Source: Congeria kusceri
Lineage: Eukaryota > Mollusca > Bivalvia > Myida > Dreissenidae
Direction of reading: 5' to 3'
Length of the DNA: 64,000 bases
Assembly (NCBI GenBank): GCA_027627225.1
Contig: JAPFQT010000089.1
Coordinates: 682,001 to 746,000, forward strand
A model generated the notes under the pieces. The model did not search any database and was not told where the DNA came from. It was given only the letters and a program-made list of their open reading frames with translations. Shown here one piece after another: positions 36,990 to 49,430 of this stretch. How positions within the stretch are numbered: the first letter of the stretch is position 1; the number at the start of each line of letters is the position of its first letter. The translations under genes were made by a program, and so were the position numbers.

Positions 36990-38944
36990 ACCTTTGATGG
37001 TACCATTTAATAATTATAAAGTATCCCTTTAAAATGCATCTGTTTTTGATATACATGTACTGTATTTGACTATCGATTTGAAATAATATCAACAATAAGA
37101 TAATTTATTACGACCTGGCCAAATAAATAACTAGTGCTATTACAAAAATGAGTTCGGGACATGCTTTGCTTTGTCCTTTGCTCTTGATAGATATAAAAAA
37201 AAACATGCAAAATATATGACAATTTTCATACAAAATTGACGTTTTCATGATTTGTTTTGATTTTACATATGTATCATAGCCTATGATTGACGCAGATATT
37301 TAAGCGTCTGTATATAGTGTGTTTTGTCGAAAGTTTCAGCATTAATTAATTATTGTGTTTAATATTAGCTTTGTAGAATAAACCTGATGCGTTTCAAAGG
37401 TTCTTTCAAATGTTTTCGTTTCTCATTTGACATGTATTATATATGAAATTCATGATATTGTACAGTTTATATTGTTCTTTCTATGTTTGTGTATTTTTAA
37501 GTCCTTTTTTGTTTTAGTTTTTTTTCCTATGAAAGGTGTATATACTTTCAGCAGTTATTGCACGGTTTCAAACCGAATTTACATTGAGTCGTATAATCAT
37601 TGTTAATTATTTAAATGATAAGAAACGTGCTACATTTTAAATACTGTTAATGACCAAACAAAGCCCATGTGAAATCGGTGAAAATTAATGCATAGACGTC
37701 AGCTTCGTCAAGAAACATTCATTCTGTTCTGTTCATGAAACTTGTACAAAAACAGGTTAACACACACTAGCATAATTTACATGTTGATTCGTATGATATG
37801 CAGATATTGACAACATTTAAACAAATGCATGATATTCTAAATACCAAACGATGAACCTTTGTGAGTTTCTATAAATGTAAATACATTCGTTAAAACCTGA
37901 CTATTGCATGTATTTGCGATATTAAAATGATATATGATGGTAAACGTTTTGATGGCCGTTTTTATTAATATGTGACCAGCCACGCGATTTTTCGTCCAAA
38001 TGACATACCTGGTCAAAATTTAGTTATTTACACTTTCTCTTGTAGGTGAATGATATGATTTATTGTTCTTATTGAGAACTATTTTATGTGATTTTTAAGC
38101 TTGTTTTGTACGTCATCATAACAAAAATTTTCAAGCTTTTCTATCATTTATTCATTATTATATTGTGTTTTTTTCCCACATTCACAAACACTCTTCATGT
38201 GCATACTAATTCTTATATTTTATTGCTGCAATCTAACATCATTCTTTTAAAATTGGCTTATACCTTTAAATTCTATGATCTTGTTGCTATGGCACCAAAT
38301 ACTGTTACCCTATGAAATACGACCATTATACTGTAGAAAAGTCAGTTAAGCCATATGTTTCAAATTAAAATAGATTTTATAGAATCATTTTTACCTTTTC
38401 TAAAATACTATCATTTGGACGAAAAGTTGCACGGCCAGTCACAACATTATAATATTGTTTGTTCACTTTTGAGAGACTAATATAATGAGTGTGCTTACCG
38501 GTAGTTCCTGCAATTGTCTTGACGTGAAAACATTGTTGATGAAAATGATACCCAATTTTTTAATTATTTTTTTGTGTGAACATTATCAAATCCTCTTCCA
38601 ACTATTATGTTGATGTTTTAATGTGTTGATATCTTAATTTATGTCATTGTTGTAAATAGGGGTTTTTGGTGTGCTTTTTCCATTGTGTAAATATTTTGAT
38701 ATGATATAAACATGCAATCTTGTTTGATGCTTGCAAATTAGAAATGCCGAAAAGGTATGTTGTGCAATCAGATGAAAGTTGTAAAATAAAGTTTGCGATC
38801 AATGACATATATCGGGACATAAGACCGATTATCTGAAACACAACATTACCAACATCAAATTAATATCTGTATCTCTTTAGAGGTGTAAAACAGATTTATG
38901 GGCCTGCGCATGTGGTCTTCGTGCTCTAGAACCACTTTATTTAA
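36990..38944. other. 3' flank of the IAP gene, AT-rich
   Basis: Holds the candidate polyadenylation signals. No further gene or clear repeat. CATTTGGACGAAAAG near 38410 is the inverse of CGATTTTTCGTCCAAATG near 37984, so an inverted-ended element of ~430 bp may lie at 37970-38440 (GTGACCAGCCACGCGA at the left, CACGGCCAGTCACAAC at the right). Confidence 0.4.
37122..37382 (+). promoter_or_regulatory. Candidate polyadenylation signals of the IAP gene
   Basis: AATAAA hexamers occur at 37122-37127 and 37377-37382, about 130 and 390 bases after the stop codon. Either could end the transcript. In AT-rich DNA the hexamer is common, so this is only positional support. Confidence 0.35.
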
Positions 38945-39081
38945 CATTGAAACACGTTGACAGTTAAGGTATATAATGCTTACAATGCAGATGAAGCAGC
39001 CAATATATACCAAAACCTGGTCAGTGAAGCTGCTCAGAATGTTTTGGACAACTCCAACTACACTACACAGCAATTTAAAAT
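38945..39081 (+). pseudogene. Decayed duplicate of the IAP UBA-like exon
   Basis: The segment 38991-39081 translates to the same motif as exon 34856-34978 (NLVSEAAQ followed by VLD, then a QQ pair) and is preceded by an acceptor-like ACAATGCAG. The similarity extends upstream into the intron: both copies carry GACAGTTAAGGTATATA about 20-35 bases before the exon, so genomic DNA was duplicated, not a cDNA. After about 31 codons the match is lost and the frame runs into unrelated sequence. It is best read as a remnant of a partial tandem gene duplication. Confidence 0.75.
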
Positions 39082-39159
39082 ATGTTGTTCATTTTTATCT
39101 TTAAAACGTTCTTTAATACACCCTGATAAAATATATAAAAAAGAAAATCTGCAATGCAA

Positions 39160-39240
39160 ATGCTCTTGGTGGAAACAGAAAAAATGTGTCAAATATGTAT
39201 GGTAGAAACAGAAAAAATGTGTCAAATATGTATACTAGTT
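39160..39240 (+). repeat. Short tandem duplication of ~31 bp
   Basis: GGTGGAAACAGAAAAAATGTGTCAAATATGTAT is repeated twice. In one frame each unit reads ETEKMCQIC, which recalls the start of an IAP RING. Located just after the duplicated UBA-like exon. Confidence 0.7.
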
Positions 39241-42200
39241 AAAATTGAAATTGAAGACTATTCAGAAATGTTGTCATCGGTGTTATCTCTTATTCTTGAC
39301 ATATCTGCATATTGTCTTAGTACAATTTTTGCATCATTGTGACATAGTCTTGATCATCAACATTTTTAGCAATGTGCATCGTAGCATTATGACGCACAAA
39401 AACATTTGAGAATCTTTTTGTTATACGTATAAACATGCTTTGTCAAAATTTTGTGAACTATTGAGTATCATGTATTTAACGTGATTGATTATTGATTATC
39501 ACAGAAAGTGTGTCTTAAAATATTTTCTGTTTTTTTTTTCTTGTGTATAGCTCTTTCTTATTGATATTGTTATTTTGAATGTTTGGTGTGATTCATATTG
39601 TTATTTTGAATATTTGGTGTGTTTTGTAAATGACACACAAAGATCCTTGGAAAGATTTTACTTCTTGAAAATGTAAATAGTCAATTTATTTTGAACTGTT
39701 GCGTGTGTTGCTGATTTATCATGTTGACATGATACGATGTCAAACGTTTTAAAAACTATTGCCATAAGTTTATTGATAAACCACTTAAAAAATTATTCGA
39801 ATTATTGTACTTCTGGTAGAGACTGCTATTGCTTTAAAGTGAAAATAATTTTGATTAAAGTTTTTTGGTAATCATTTCATTCATTGTGTGAGTATTTTCA
39901 CATACATAACTATATTTCATGACTCATATAATAACCACTATGTACCATGCTTTTGATGTTGGCATAAATAATAATTGATTGATATAAACATGAAAAATGA
40001 TATATTTGATTTATATAGATCTAGATTTGAGCATAATTGTAAACCAGGCAATGCTTAATTCTCTTTTTAAATATTAATTTGTGGTATACTGAATATGCAT
40101 TGCTTTACCTGACGAAAATTATATGATATTATATGAACATTGATGGATGCCTGCAAAATCAGTAAAGTGACATTTACCGAAATGGTATGTTGTAAATATG
40201 TATTGTTGCTTCAGAAACATAACGTGTTGACTAGATAAAACGAGAAAGTGTTTGTTTAAAATTTATGAGTCATAGTGTCACAAATACCATACAATGCGTA
40301 ATTTGGATTCTTTGCATTATTTCTTTGTTGCTGTTTTTTGTAGAAAAGCACATATTTGTGATTATTAAATCGTTGTTAGTGTTAAGCTGAAATGGATAAA
40401 GTAGTGTTTTGGTGCAAATCAAATCTACACATTTATAAGTTGTTTTTGGATTGGGCTTTAGTTGTATATAATTATGCCCCGAAGGTGTGCACATTAAAAT
40501 CGAACCATAGTTCCGTCAGTCTGCCTGTCATTTAGTCCGTCCGGCCAAGGTTAAAGTCCAGTATCTTGAATACTATCAAAGATATTTACTTGAAACTTTA
40601 ACTGCTTAACAACATCTCAATCAGGGAAAGCAACCCCCATAATTCTGTTTTGTTTTTGACAGATTTATGTCCCTTTTTAACTTTGAAATTTTGGTTAAAG
40701 GTTTTCATAATTCTATCAAAGGTAATAAATTGAAACTTCGAATACTTCTTTGCTATCTATCGTCTTCACCAGAGAAAGCAATCCCTGCCATTCTGATTCC
40801 GTTGTTGACAAAAAAGCATTCGGTGGCATTTCTCACATTATAGTTACAGCGCTTGCTTTTCATTTCATTTAATGGTGCTTGCCACTAAGTCGAGGCATGT
40901 TTTATGGCAGTGTCTACTTAGTATGAATGTATAACATGAGCTGAATGTATTCGTTTTTAGCATAGTAGTTTTCTTTTTCTTTTTTCTTTGTGGTTTATTG
41001 TTTAAGCAGATAACTACATGCACACAATGCGTATTAACGGCTATGCAGTCATTGATTGGATATCAGTTCCGTAATGGGATTTTTGTTTGTTATGCTACAT
41101 GTATCTGCACCCAAATGCATGCTAAGCTAATTATTGCTTGTGCTACCCAAAGACAGTTATAGATACAACAAATAATGTTGATATTTTAAGAAAGGAAATA
41201 TGTCAGGTTTTATTATGGGATTAGATGGATTGGAAGCATGCTCAGTGCTAACACGGGAACTCTACAAATCTTCGTTGCCAGATAAAGGTGCATACTTTTG
41301 GTGTAGAGCGTCGGACTGTTATTTTCAACATTCAATTAATATCCATTATCGCGCCAGTGGAATCGATACGTACTCCCATTATATCCGACTGAATAAACAC
41401 ATTTAGTTCAGTTATTGGTATAATATACATGCACATGTACATTACTAGAATGGTTCTTAACAACTGTTATCGTCTCTGTTGATTTCCACAATATGCACTT
41501 GAAACATGTTTTTATAATTATCGACATCAGCTTCTGCAAGGGAGTATAACAGTCATGTTGCAAAGCACGTGATGTGTTATGAACTACTGAAACCATACAG
41601 TTATCCAAAGTTTAGCAGTACGAAGAAAAAGCAATTTACTGTTACTTTTTGTTTGACTTAGTTACAATGGACGTGTTTTTCCTTAAATTCGATGGGCATG
41701 ACAAACTGATTGTCGGCATATGTGAGCGATACTCAACTGTCATGTTCCATTTTTTATGAATGATATAAAACACATTCTGTGTTAAGCATAAACTACACAG
41801 TGCGATTAATCAGTTTCCCTTGTTTATTTATCAAGTGTATAGTCTCCGCCAAGAAGCATAAGTATTTCTCAGCGTTTATTTATCTTCTTCTTAGAAACTT
41901 TACGTAAAAAGGTAAACACCGGTTTGCATGTGCGTGTCTATAAAGTTTGGAATTTTTCATTGCACAAATTATTTGAGTTTGGTGTTGGTCGGAATCACTG
42001 TCCAAAGTGCTTTTAAGTTCTTTTATGGATATTTATTGTGCATAAAGCTGCGTACAATCATTGCCAAATAATATGGCTGTCTAACCAATTTTTTCTCTAA
42101 CCGTGTTTAGCGAGATCCAAGTGTAATAACTACTTGTATACGCAGCCAGTATACGCAGCCAAAAAAGAAACGTGGCACTTTATAATTTCTCATATCTTTT

Positions 42201-42300
42201 TGTTGGTGGATTATATTTTAACCACTATGTCCAACTAAAACAATGATGTATCGATACAAATAAAATGCACATCTATGCTATAAAACGTATTTATTTATGC
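39241..42300. other. AT-rich intergenic, one repeat fragment
   Basis: 40475-40860 starts TATGCCCCGAAGGTGTGCACATT and contains TAGTCCGTCCGGCCAAGG and ~150-bp units with TATCAAAG.TA.T.A.TTGAAACTT: another TATGCCCC-type repeat. Nothing else recognised. Confidence 0.45.
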
Positions 42301-43451
42301 TGTACTTTGATCCATACATTGTCATGTCTGTCATATTTCACTTTTGCTGTCTATCGGTGTATACTCGTGTCTTATATATGATTATTCCTTTATATTGGTT
42401 TTTGTTTTTATTATATTTGTTATAATGTAATTAAGTATATAGTTTTATTTTTTGCAGGATTTATATTCAATTTAAAGACGTTCGCAACAAAAAGAAAATA
42501 ATTGGGTTAATATCTCCTTTTGCTTCATTTTTTTCTTTATTGTATATAGGTTACAATATACTAATTTCAATCGATATATGTATATCTTTGTAAGTCTTTA
42601 AGTTCCAGTCAATGGTTAGTGTTTATGTAGTGTGGCATTAATCACAATAACCTTACGTACTGTCAAAAAATCTGAAGCCGGATGTTTGCTATACTTTGAT
42701 CCATACATTGTCATGTCTGTCATATTTCACTTTTGCTGTCTATCGGTGTATACTCGTGTCTTATATATGATTATTCCTTTATATTGGTTTTTATTATATT
42801 TGTTATAATGTAATTAAGTATATAGTTTTATTTTTTGCAGGATTTATATTCAATTTAAAGACGTTCGCAACAAAAAGAAAATAATTGGGTTGATATCTCC
42901 TTTTGCTTCATTGTTTTCTTTATTGTATATAGGTTACAATATACTAATTTCAATCGATATATGTATATCTTTGTAAGTCTTTAAGTTCCAGTCAATGGTT
43001 AGTGTTTATGTAGTGTGGCATTAATCACAATAACCTTACATACTGTCAAAAAATCTAAAACCAGATGTTTGCTGAACTTTGATCCATACATTGTCATGTC
43101 TGTCATATTTCACTTTTGCTGTCTATCGGTGTATACTCGTGTCTTATATATGATTATTCCTTTATATTGGTTTTTGTTTTTATTATATTTGTTATAATGT
43201 AATTAAGTATATAGTTTTATTTTTTGCAGGATTTATATTCAATTTAAAGACGTTCGCAACAAAAAGAAAATAATTGGGTTAATATCTCCGTTTGCTTCAT
43301 TTTTTTCTTTATTGTATATAGGTTACAATATACTAATTTCAATCGATATATGTATATCTTTGTAAGTCTTTAAGTTCCAGTCAATGGTTAGTGTTTATGT
43401 AGTGTGGCATTAATCACAATAACCTTACATACTGTCAAAAAATCTGAAACC
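42301..43451 (+). repeat. Three tandem copies of a ~385-bp unit
   Basis: Copies start at about 42303, 42692 and 43075 (periods 389 and 383) and are nearly identical. They differ by a few substitutions and a 6-bp length change in a TTTTTG run. Each unit contains CTATCGGTGTATACTCGTG, a T-run ending TTTTTTGCAGG (acceptor-like) and AAGACGTTCGCAACAAAAAG. High identity means a recent amplification. No coding frame spans the units. Confidence 0.9.
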
Positions 43452-44680
43452 AATATCTACAGATCTTTTCAACCCATCTTTTCAAAATTAACACTTTCAA
43501 GACGTAGCGTGAATGAATCAAGGTTCACCGGACAACATGTTCAGAGTCCACTATTTTCCAAACAAGCACGGTGGCCCATACTTCTTATGACTGTTTTAGT
43601 TTGTTATACATTGACACATCTCTAAGCCAGGTTTGAATAAAATCTTAGATTTGGAACTTAATATATATATTCATACATTTGGTCATATGACTGTATATTT
43701 TGATGTTTCAACAGGTCTGGTCGGTACATTCTCGTATTTGACCATCTCTAATGACCGTTCAAATAAATTGTTTCAATAGTGAATGTTTATAGAGCATATA
43801 TAATAATCAAAAACACGCGTAAACAATGTATTTCCAAACAAATCAGTTCAGAAAAAAGACTGCAAAGACGTTTCAGAAAGCATTATATAATTAAGTAGCC
43901 ATTTGACCTACTTAAATGTCCAGTCAACTTCATCATTTTAACATTAAATGTAGGTAGAGCGTTTTTTATTTTCAAAATACACTTGTATATTGTCAAACAA
44001 AACATGTTAAACATATCAGTTGAAAGAACCTTAACCTTGTTTGAAAAAAAGCTCACTTACGTACTTAAAACATTTGAAAAATTCAAACTGAACAAAGGGC
44101 TTCAACAGTTACCGTAATCAAACCCAGTATTTCCGGAACAAGGCCGGTGACCCCTTTTTTTAAAAACTGTTTTAGTTTCAGTATACAATTACGCATGTAT
44201 ATTTGATTTTTTTTAACAAAAGCTGTCGTTTGAAACAAAAGATATACGTATATTTGTTTATTTATTGATGTTTTCACAGGCATATTTAAAGTATAATTAA
44301 CTTGGTAAAGCGTCCTTTAAAAGTCTTTTATCCAATGGTAACTGTAGATAAAGCGCGTTTTATCATTATATTGCACTTGTTTTTGCCAAACGAAACATTA
44401 AAAAAAAAAGATTCATTTAAAAACCTCCATCCTTGTTTGACTGTGAACGCTTTATATATTTCCCCATTTGTAGTCACACAAACTGAAAATGGACTTCGAC
44501 AGGTACCGTATTCAAAACCCAATATTTCCGGAACAGGGGCGGTGACCCCTATTTTTTAAGACTGTTTTAGTTTTAGGAAAGATAGACGCATGTTTTCGGC
44601 TAATTCTTAAGAAAATCTGTCTTTGGAAAAAAAAAGGAAAGAAATTGTTGCGAACGTCTTGAATGCGAACAGGGCTCGGT
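43452..44680 (+). repeat. Diverged repeats after the 385-bp array
   Basis: Three blocks share CCGGAACA..GG.GGTGACCC, then a T-rich run and GACTGTTTTAG (ends near 43600, 44170 and 44570), with blocks CAAACGAAACATTAAA and CCTTGTTTGA in the last two. They are older copies of about 430 bp. At 44643 the sequence TTGCGAACGTCTT is the reverse complement of the AAGACGTTCGCAA in each 385-bp unit. Confidence 0.6.
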
Positions 44681-45540
44681 TAGTTATTAGTGTTTGGTTC
44701 ATCAACAGTTAGTCCGTGTATTCTGTCTAGTTGTATTGCTGATTGTGGACAAAATGAAACGATGCTTTGTAAAGCTGTTTCGCTGATGTCCCCAAAATGA
44801 AGCGATACTCTGTCTAGTTATTTGACTACATGTTGACTCCGTTGAGCGATACACAACCAATATTTTGTCTTGCTTTGTTATGCGTGTGTTTGCTTTAAAT
44901 TGTTCCATTATTGTATAAGTTTGTTAATATGATATTGAATAACCCCAATTCGCTTTGAAATTGATGATTCACATCAGTAACGACCATAATGCTGCGAAGT
45001 GTTTACCTTTGTCCTCATCTCTTAAGCGTTTTGGTACCGATAATGCGGACAAAATACATGTTGTGGCAATACATTTAATATTACCGCATATATAGAAATG
45101 CATAAGACAAAACAAAGAACATGTTTTAGGTTTCATCTTCTAATAAGTGTATTCTAATATGCATATGGTTTAAATAGCCAACGAAAATGAAAGGTTTTCA
45201 AAGTCATAGTAAATACTTAACATGAAGTGCATAGAATGTAGATGTATTTATACTTAACATGTATGACGATGTATTTGGATTGTAATTAATATTATAATAT
45301 AGTACACAGATGTCTCGAATAATCCGAATTCAAATAAATGAAGAAGTAACATATTTGTTGTTTTTATTTATTTGAAAATCAGTATACCAGTAAATCACTC
45401 GTCACATCTTTCACTTACGAAACGGTACAACAAATGACCATACAAATCAATAAAATAAGTATTATGTATGCGTGTGAAAATTTAAGCCGCCGAATCCCTT
45501 TCTAATAATAATTTAAGAAGCGGGGTTAATAATAATTATA
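44681..45540. other. No gene seen
   Basis: AT-rich sequence; the frame at 44702-44908 has no domain. Confidence 0.4.
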
Positions 45541-45644
45541 TTACTTTGCAAATGCCACTTCTGTCGGTAGACCAGACCTTGTCCCGGGCAATAACTACCC
45601 TTATTCCTAGGATCTTCACACATGGAATGTATGTCGGTTATGAC

Positions 45645-47172
45645 TAGGGATGGGATTCGTATCCTAAATCGGTATTCGGATATCCGGATACTATCCAGAT
45701 ATTCGTATCCTTAGAATGCGTAACTTAATGACAAAAATTTTCACAAAACTCGATGCATAGAAAGGTAACTTAGTGTTTGTTAACAAGATAATTATAAAGT
45801 CACGTTCTTAAACATGATTACTTTATTAAAAGATTTTCAAGCAACAAATTAAATGTGAATGATTAGCAAAGCATGTCAAAAACATCCTGAAAAAAAATAC
45901 TAGCAAGCTACAATATAAACATATTATATACATCCTAGAAATTAGCATATATACGGTGTGCACACTGAAACAGTTCGTTTTACAGCACTAACTAGACACA
46001 CATGCGCGAACACAAATGATTATTCGCTCAGGGCCACCGATCTTTGATTTTTTTTCATGAACAAATCACTGTTGAGTCTATTTCTCAGCTTGGTCAGTAC
46101 CAAACCGGCTGATGAGAAGACGCGCTCGGAAGGTACCGATATCGCAGGAACGGCAAGCACACAACGGGCGACGTAGGCGAATTTGGGGAATCTGGCTTCG
46201 TTGCGACTCCACCTCTTAAGAGCAGAGGTGACGCAATCCGGTTTCTCCGCCAGATAGAGTTGGAATTTATCTTCTATGACCGACTCCGGGGAAGAGATCA
46301 GGGAGTCCAACCTTGGACGCTTAGATGGCGTCTCCATGTTTGACTCCTCGCGAGTGGTCACGCTCAGAGGGACATCCATTCGACTCTCAAGAACCTGATG
46401 GGTCACCGGATGTCGCTTCAAGTGGTTCCACAGGTTGCTGGTACCTCCGCTATACGAACATTCCTTAGAGCATATTTTACACCTGGCACTACGCTGATCT
46501 GCCGATTTTGTGAAATACTTCCACACATCAGATGGCACAGGTGAAAGCATTCTTAATTCTGAACACTTGTTTGGAAAATTAAAAAGTCTATATCACTGTT
46601 ATCTACGTTCAATGATCAGAATCAAACAAAACAATTAAAATAAAATTACACAGATAATCACATACACGTGGTATTAATCAATGATTATGAAACACATGTA
46701 CACGCGTAAATAGTTAGGATAACTATTGAAATAAAACAACTTAATTTGATTGTTTTATTAGAGAGAAATTATGATTGGCAACTTTATGAAATGTTGAATA
46801 TGATTGGACAGTGAAAGTTTTTCGCAGCATTGTGCACGTTAATTAGACGTTATGCACGTTAATTGGAGCCACCATGCCAATTTGTGTTAAATATCGGAAA
46901 GAAAGGATCGCCATAGACAAGCTTAGTCGTAGGCCTTTGTGGGCAATTAGGCTCCCCCCCCCCATGGTGCGAACAACCAATTAACGGATTAATGTCAGTC
47001 TGTCAATGATGTGCGTTATGCGGATTAACGTCTGAAGAAACAGGGCTTGGAGGTTATTAATACGTGATGCATTTCAACAGGAGCATTGTCGTTCACTCAA
47101 TATAAGGATCTTTTTTAAGTATACGGATATCTAACCAGTATCCGGATATCCTAATATTCGTTTGCATCCCTA
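45645..47172 (-). mobile_element. hAT DNA transposon with 8-bp target-site duplication, internally deleted
   Basis: The element of 1528 bp starts TAGGGATGGG and ends GCATCCCTA. It is flanked on both sides by the identical octamer GTTATGAC (45637-45644 and 47173-47180), the 8-bp duplication typical of hAT. Subterminal regions at both ends repeat a CGGATATC/ATCCGGATA motif, probable transposase-binding sites. It carries one transposase frame on the minus strand. The perfect target duplication suggests a fairly recent insertion. It interrupts an older tandem repeat containing AGGATCCTTAT motifs that resumes after 47180. Confidence 0.9.
46020..46550 (-). CDS. Internally deleted hAT transposase (BED finger fused to dimerisation domain)
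   Basis: Intact 176-residue frame inside the hAT element at 45645-47172. Residues ~8-47 form a BED zinc finger (C24, C27, H43, H47, with DVWKYF at the start). Residues ~76-81 are a basic SKRPRL stretch that could be a nuclear signal. Residues ~98-174 match the C-terminal hAT dimerisation region (AVPAISVPSERVFSSAG, then LRNRL and KKNQR). Full hAT transposases are usually ~600 residues or more; the whole RNase-H-like catalytic core is missing, yet the two ends are joined in frame with no stop. It therefore cannot catalyse transposition but keeps the DNA-binding and multimerisation modules. Whether it is expressed is unknown. Confidence 0.85.
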   Translation of the reverse strand: MLSPVPSDVWKYFTKSADQRSARCKICSKECSYSGGTSNLWNHLKRHPVTHQVLESRMDVPLSVTTREESNMETPSKRPRLDSLISSPESVIEDKFQLYLAEKPDCVTSALKRWSRNEARFPKFAYVARCVLAVPAISVPSERVFSSAGLVLTKLRNRLNSDLFMKKNQRSVALSE

Positions 47173-47879
47173 GTTATGACTCATATAGGATCCTTATTAA
47201 TTATTGAGGCAAAAGTCATGGTCAAACTGGCCAAGAGTATGAAACAAAATCCTTGTACCTAAAGATTAAAAAATGACCAATCCTCGGATCCTCGTTATTT
47301 GGTCACAAGGTCAAATGTTAAGGTCAAATAATAGTTGTAAAGCCTTGTCCAAGCAAAAACTACGGAAACCCAAGACCTGGAATCGAAAAAAAAATTGGTA
47401 GGTAGGCGGGTAGGGTCATGACTATTAGAGGATCCTTATATTGTTAGGTGATTGCGTCATAAGTCAATAGTTGTTTAACCTCAGTTCTATGACTATGGAA
47501 CCCAAAGGCCTATGTTTTTCAAATTTGGTAAGTACCTGTGGGTGTGTCATGACTAGTAGAAGATCCCTATTAATTTTTGCGCTATTGCATCGATAGTTAA
47601 TGGTTAACTCGCCAAAAGGTGTTCGGTCGACAAATATGAAATCCTTTGTATGTTTATCAAACAATTGTTAGATTGGTAATTGTTAGTATAGGTTTCCTAT
47701 TGATTTATTGGATCCTCGTCAAGATCAAACGGTTCAATTGTTGTAAAACCATGTCTTTGCAATAATTAAACAAAGGCTGAACGTTTTTTTTTGGCAACAG
47801 TATCTAGGTGAGTTATGCCTTTCGATGATTCACAACCCTGGTCATCAATGCAGCCAGTCGGTATCCGTGTGCCATGAGG

Positions 47880-48300
47880 GGCATTCGTCACTGGCAATTA
47901 AAGTTCTTGTTTACCTAATCTGGACCAAACTTGCACTGTTTGTGATTGATTGCAATGTCTCAGTCGAAGTTTAATGTGGGGCACATCCGACCGCAAACAC
48001 CAAAGACATTGTTCTTCTTGTAATTTAATAGGTAACAATTTGCTTGAGGTAGTGATTATATACTTTACGTTTCTTTCATTCATGCCAAGCACGCGCAGTG
48101 TGTGTATGACAACAAAATCTCGGCTGTGTTCGATAATGGGTCAGTATCGTCAGACGTAATGGCCTATTTCATGAGAAAAAAACTGTGTGCAGATACTTTT
48201 ACTTTTCATCTTTCTTGGCCAAAGTAGTACAGTTTGTATATGGCCATAATATCTCCACACGCATTTAATATCGTAATAACCTCTTGTGTGTCAAGGTCAC
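47880..48300 (+). repeat. Repeat family 2 fragment
   Basis: Holds CTAATCTGGACCAAACTTGCACTG, GTATGACAACAAAATCTCGGC and GCCATAATATCTCCAC, diverged units of the kind seen at 13300-13560. Confidence 0.5.
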
Positions 48301-49009
48301 AATTATTTGTTCAAAGTCAAATAGGGGAATAACAATTCAACACTAAACTTTCACTAACATTCGAACCTCGTTATTTATAAGAACAAATAAAACTTCACAA
48401 CAAAAGTAGTTTTAATTAAACATTTTCATACTGTGTGTCTAAGACAAAGGTATACATTAAGGTGTATAAACTGCTAGATTAAATAACTTGACTTAAACTG
48501 TGAAATGACAACTCATTAAATTCAATTTAAATGTATTTTGATGTTTTTAGGCGTTACAAGTTGTATGTGAACTATTGCAAGAAAGAGCAATCTAATGATT
48601 AAAAAACAAGAATACGAAATTAAGGAATGTTTGTTTAATTAAGAAGATCAATACTCGTACAATGTACTATTCGTACAATTTAGATGTCAATGTTTGGACC
48701 GGATGTATTGGTTTGGAATATTGACTATTCTTAATAGTGTAATTCAAATTAAAACAACACAATTAATATTAAGATATAAGGGAAAAAACAACAACATCCC
48801 ATAGATTTTACTGTTTTCGAGCATAGATCAAAGTCTAAATTACTGTTAACCGAAAAGAGAAGTGCAAGGTGTTTGGGTAAAATCGAGAAAGATACGTACA
48901 ATCGTACAATTCAAAATAAGGAATTTGGTTTAAGGATGTCCTAAGTGTCAATAATGATGACATAATTCAAATTTGACGAGGCTGAGTGTTGCTCCCCTCT
49001 CCCACACAC

Positions 49010-49430
49010 AATTCATTCTTTACCCAGTCTAGACCAACATTGAAGGATTGTCAAATAGCATGGCATAAGTTATAAGCATTATATGACACTGTATGTCACG
49101 CGCAAGAACCAGGTTCCTACGTCTAAGGTCGATGTAAGACTTAACGATCAAATATCAAATATGATAATTAGATCCATTCACATTGTATGGAGCATAATTT
49201 TGTCAAAAATTGAAGAATTTTCAAATAACAAGACGGAAGTGATCAGAATTATGAGGCGTTGTGTCAAGCGCTAGAACCAGGTCCCTGGGTCCAAGACAAA
49301 GGTCCCTTATTAAAGGTCAAATATAAGAATAATAGCTATTGACTCTGTCCGGAGTATAATTTTGTCCAGCACTGAATGATCGTCAAATAACGTGGCAAAA
49401 GTGATAAAGATTATGACGTGATGTACCTGT
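49010..49430 (+). repeat. Repeat family 8 fragment
   Basis: Units with GCAAGAACCAGGTTCCTACGTC and TTTTGTCCAGCACTGAATG; start and tail not resolved. Confidence 0.55.

Larger units (their letters stand above)
45541..47860 (+). repeat. Old tandem repeat hosting the hAT insertion
   Basis: Fragments with AGGATCCTTATTAATT, GTCATGACTAGTAG and GGTCACAAGGTCAAATG flank the hAT on both sides (45541-45644 and 47173-47860), so the transposon landed in a pre-existing array. Confidence 0.55.

Noticed and set aside
38088..38315. 75-codon hydrophobic frame, possible membrane protein
   Set aside because: Lies within the possible inverted-ended element; low-complexity AT-rich sequence with no splice signals or homology recognised.
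44302..44559. 85-codon frame
   Set aside because: Covers one unit of the diverged repeat; the sister units do not keep the frame open.
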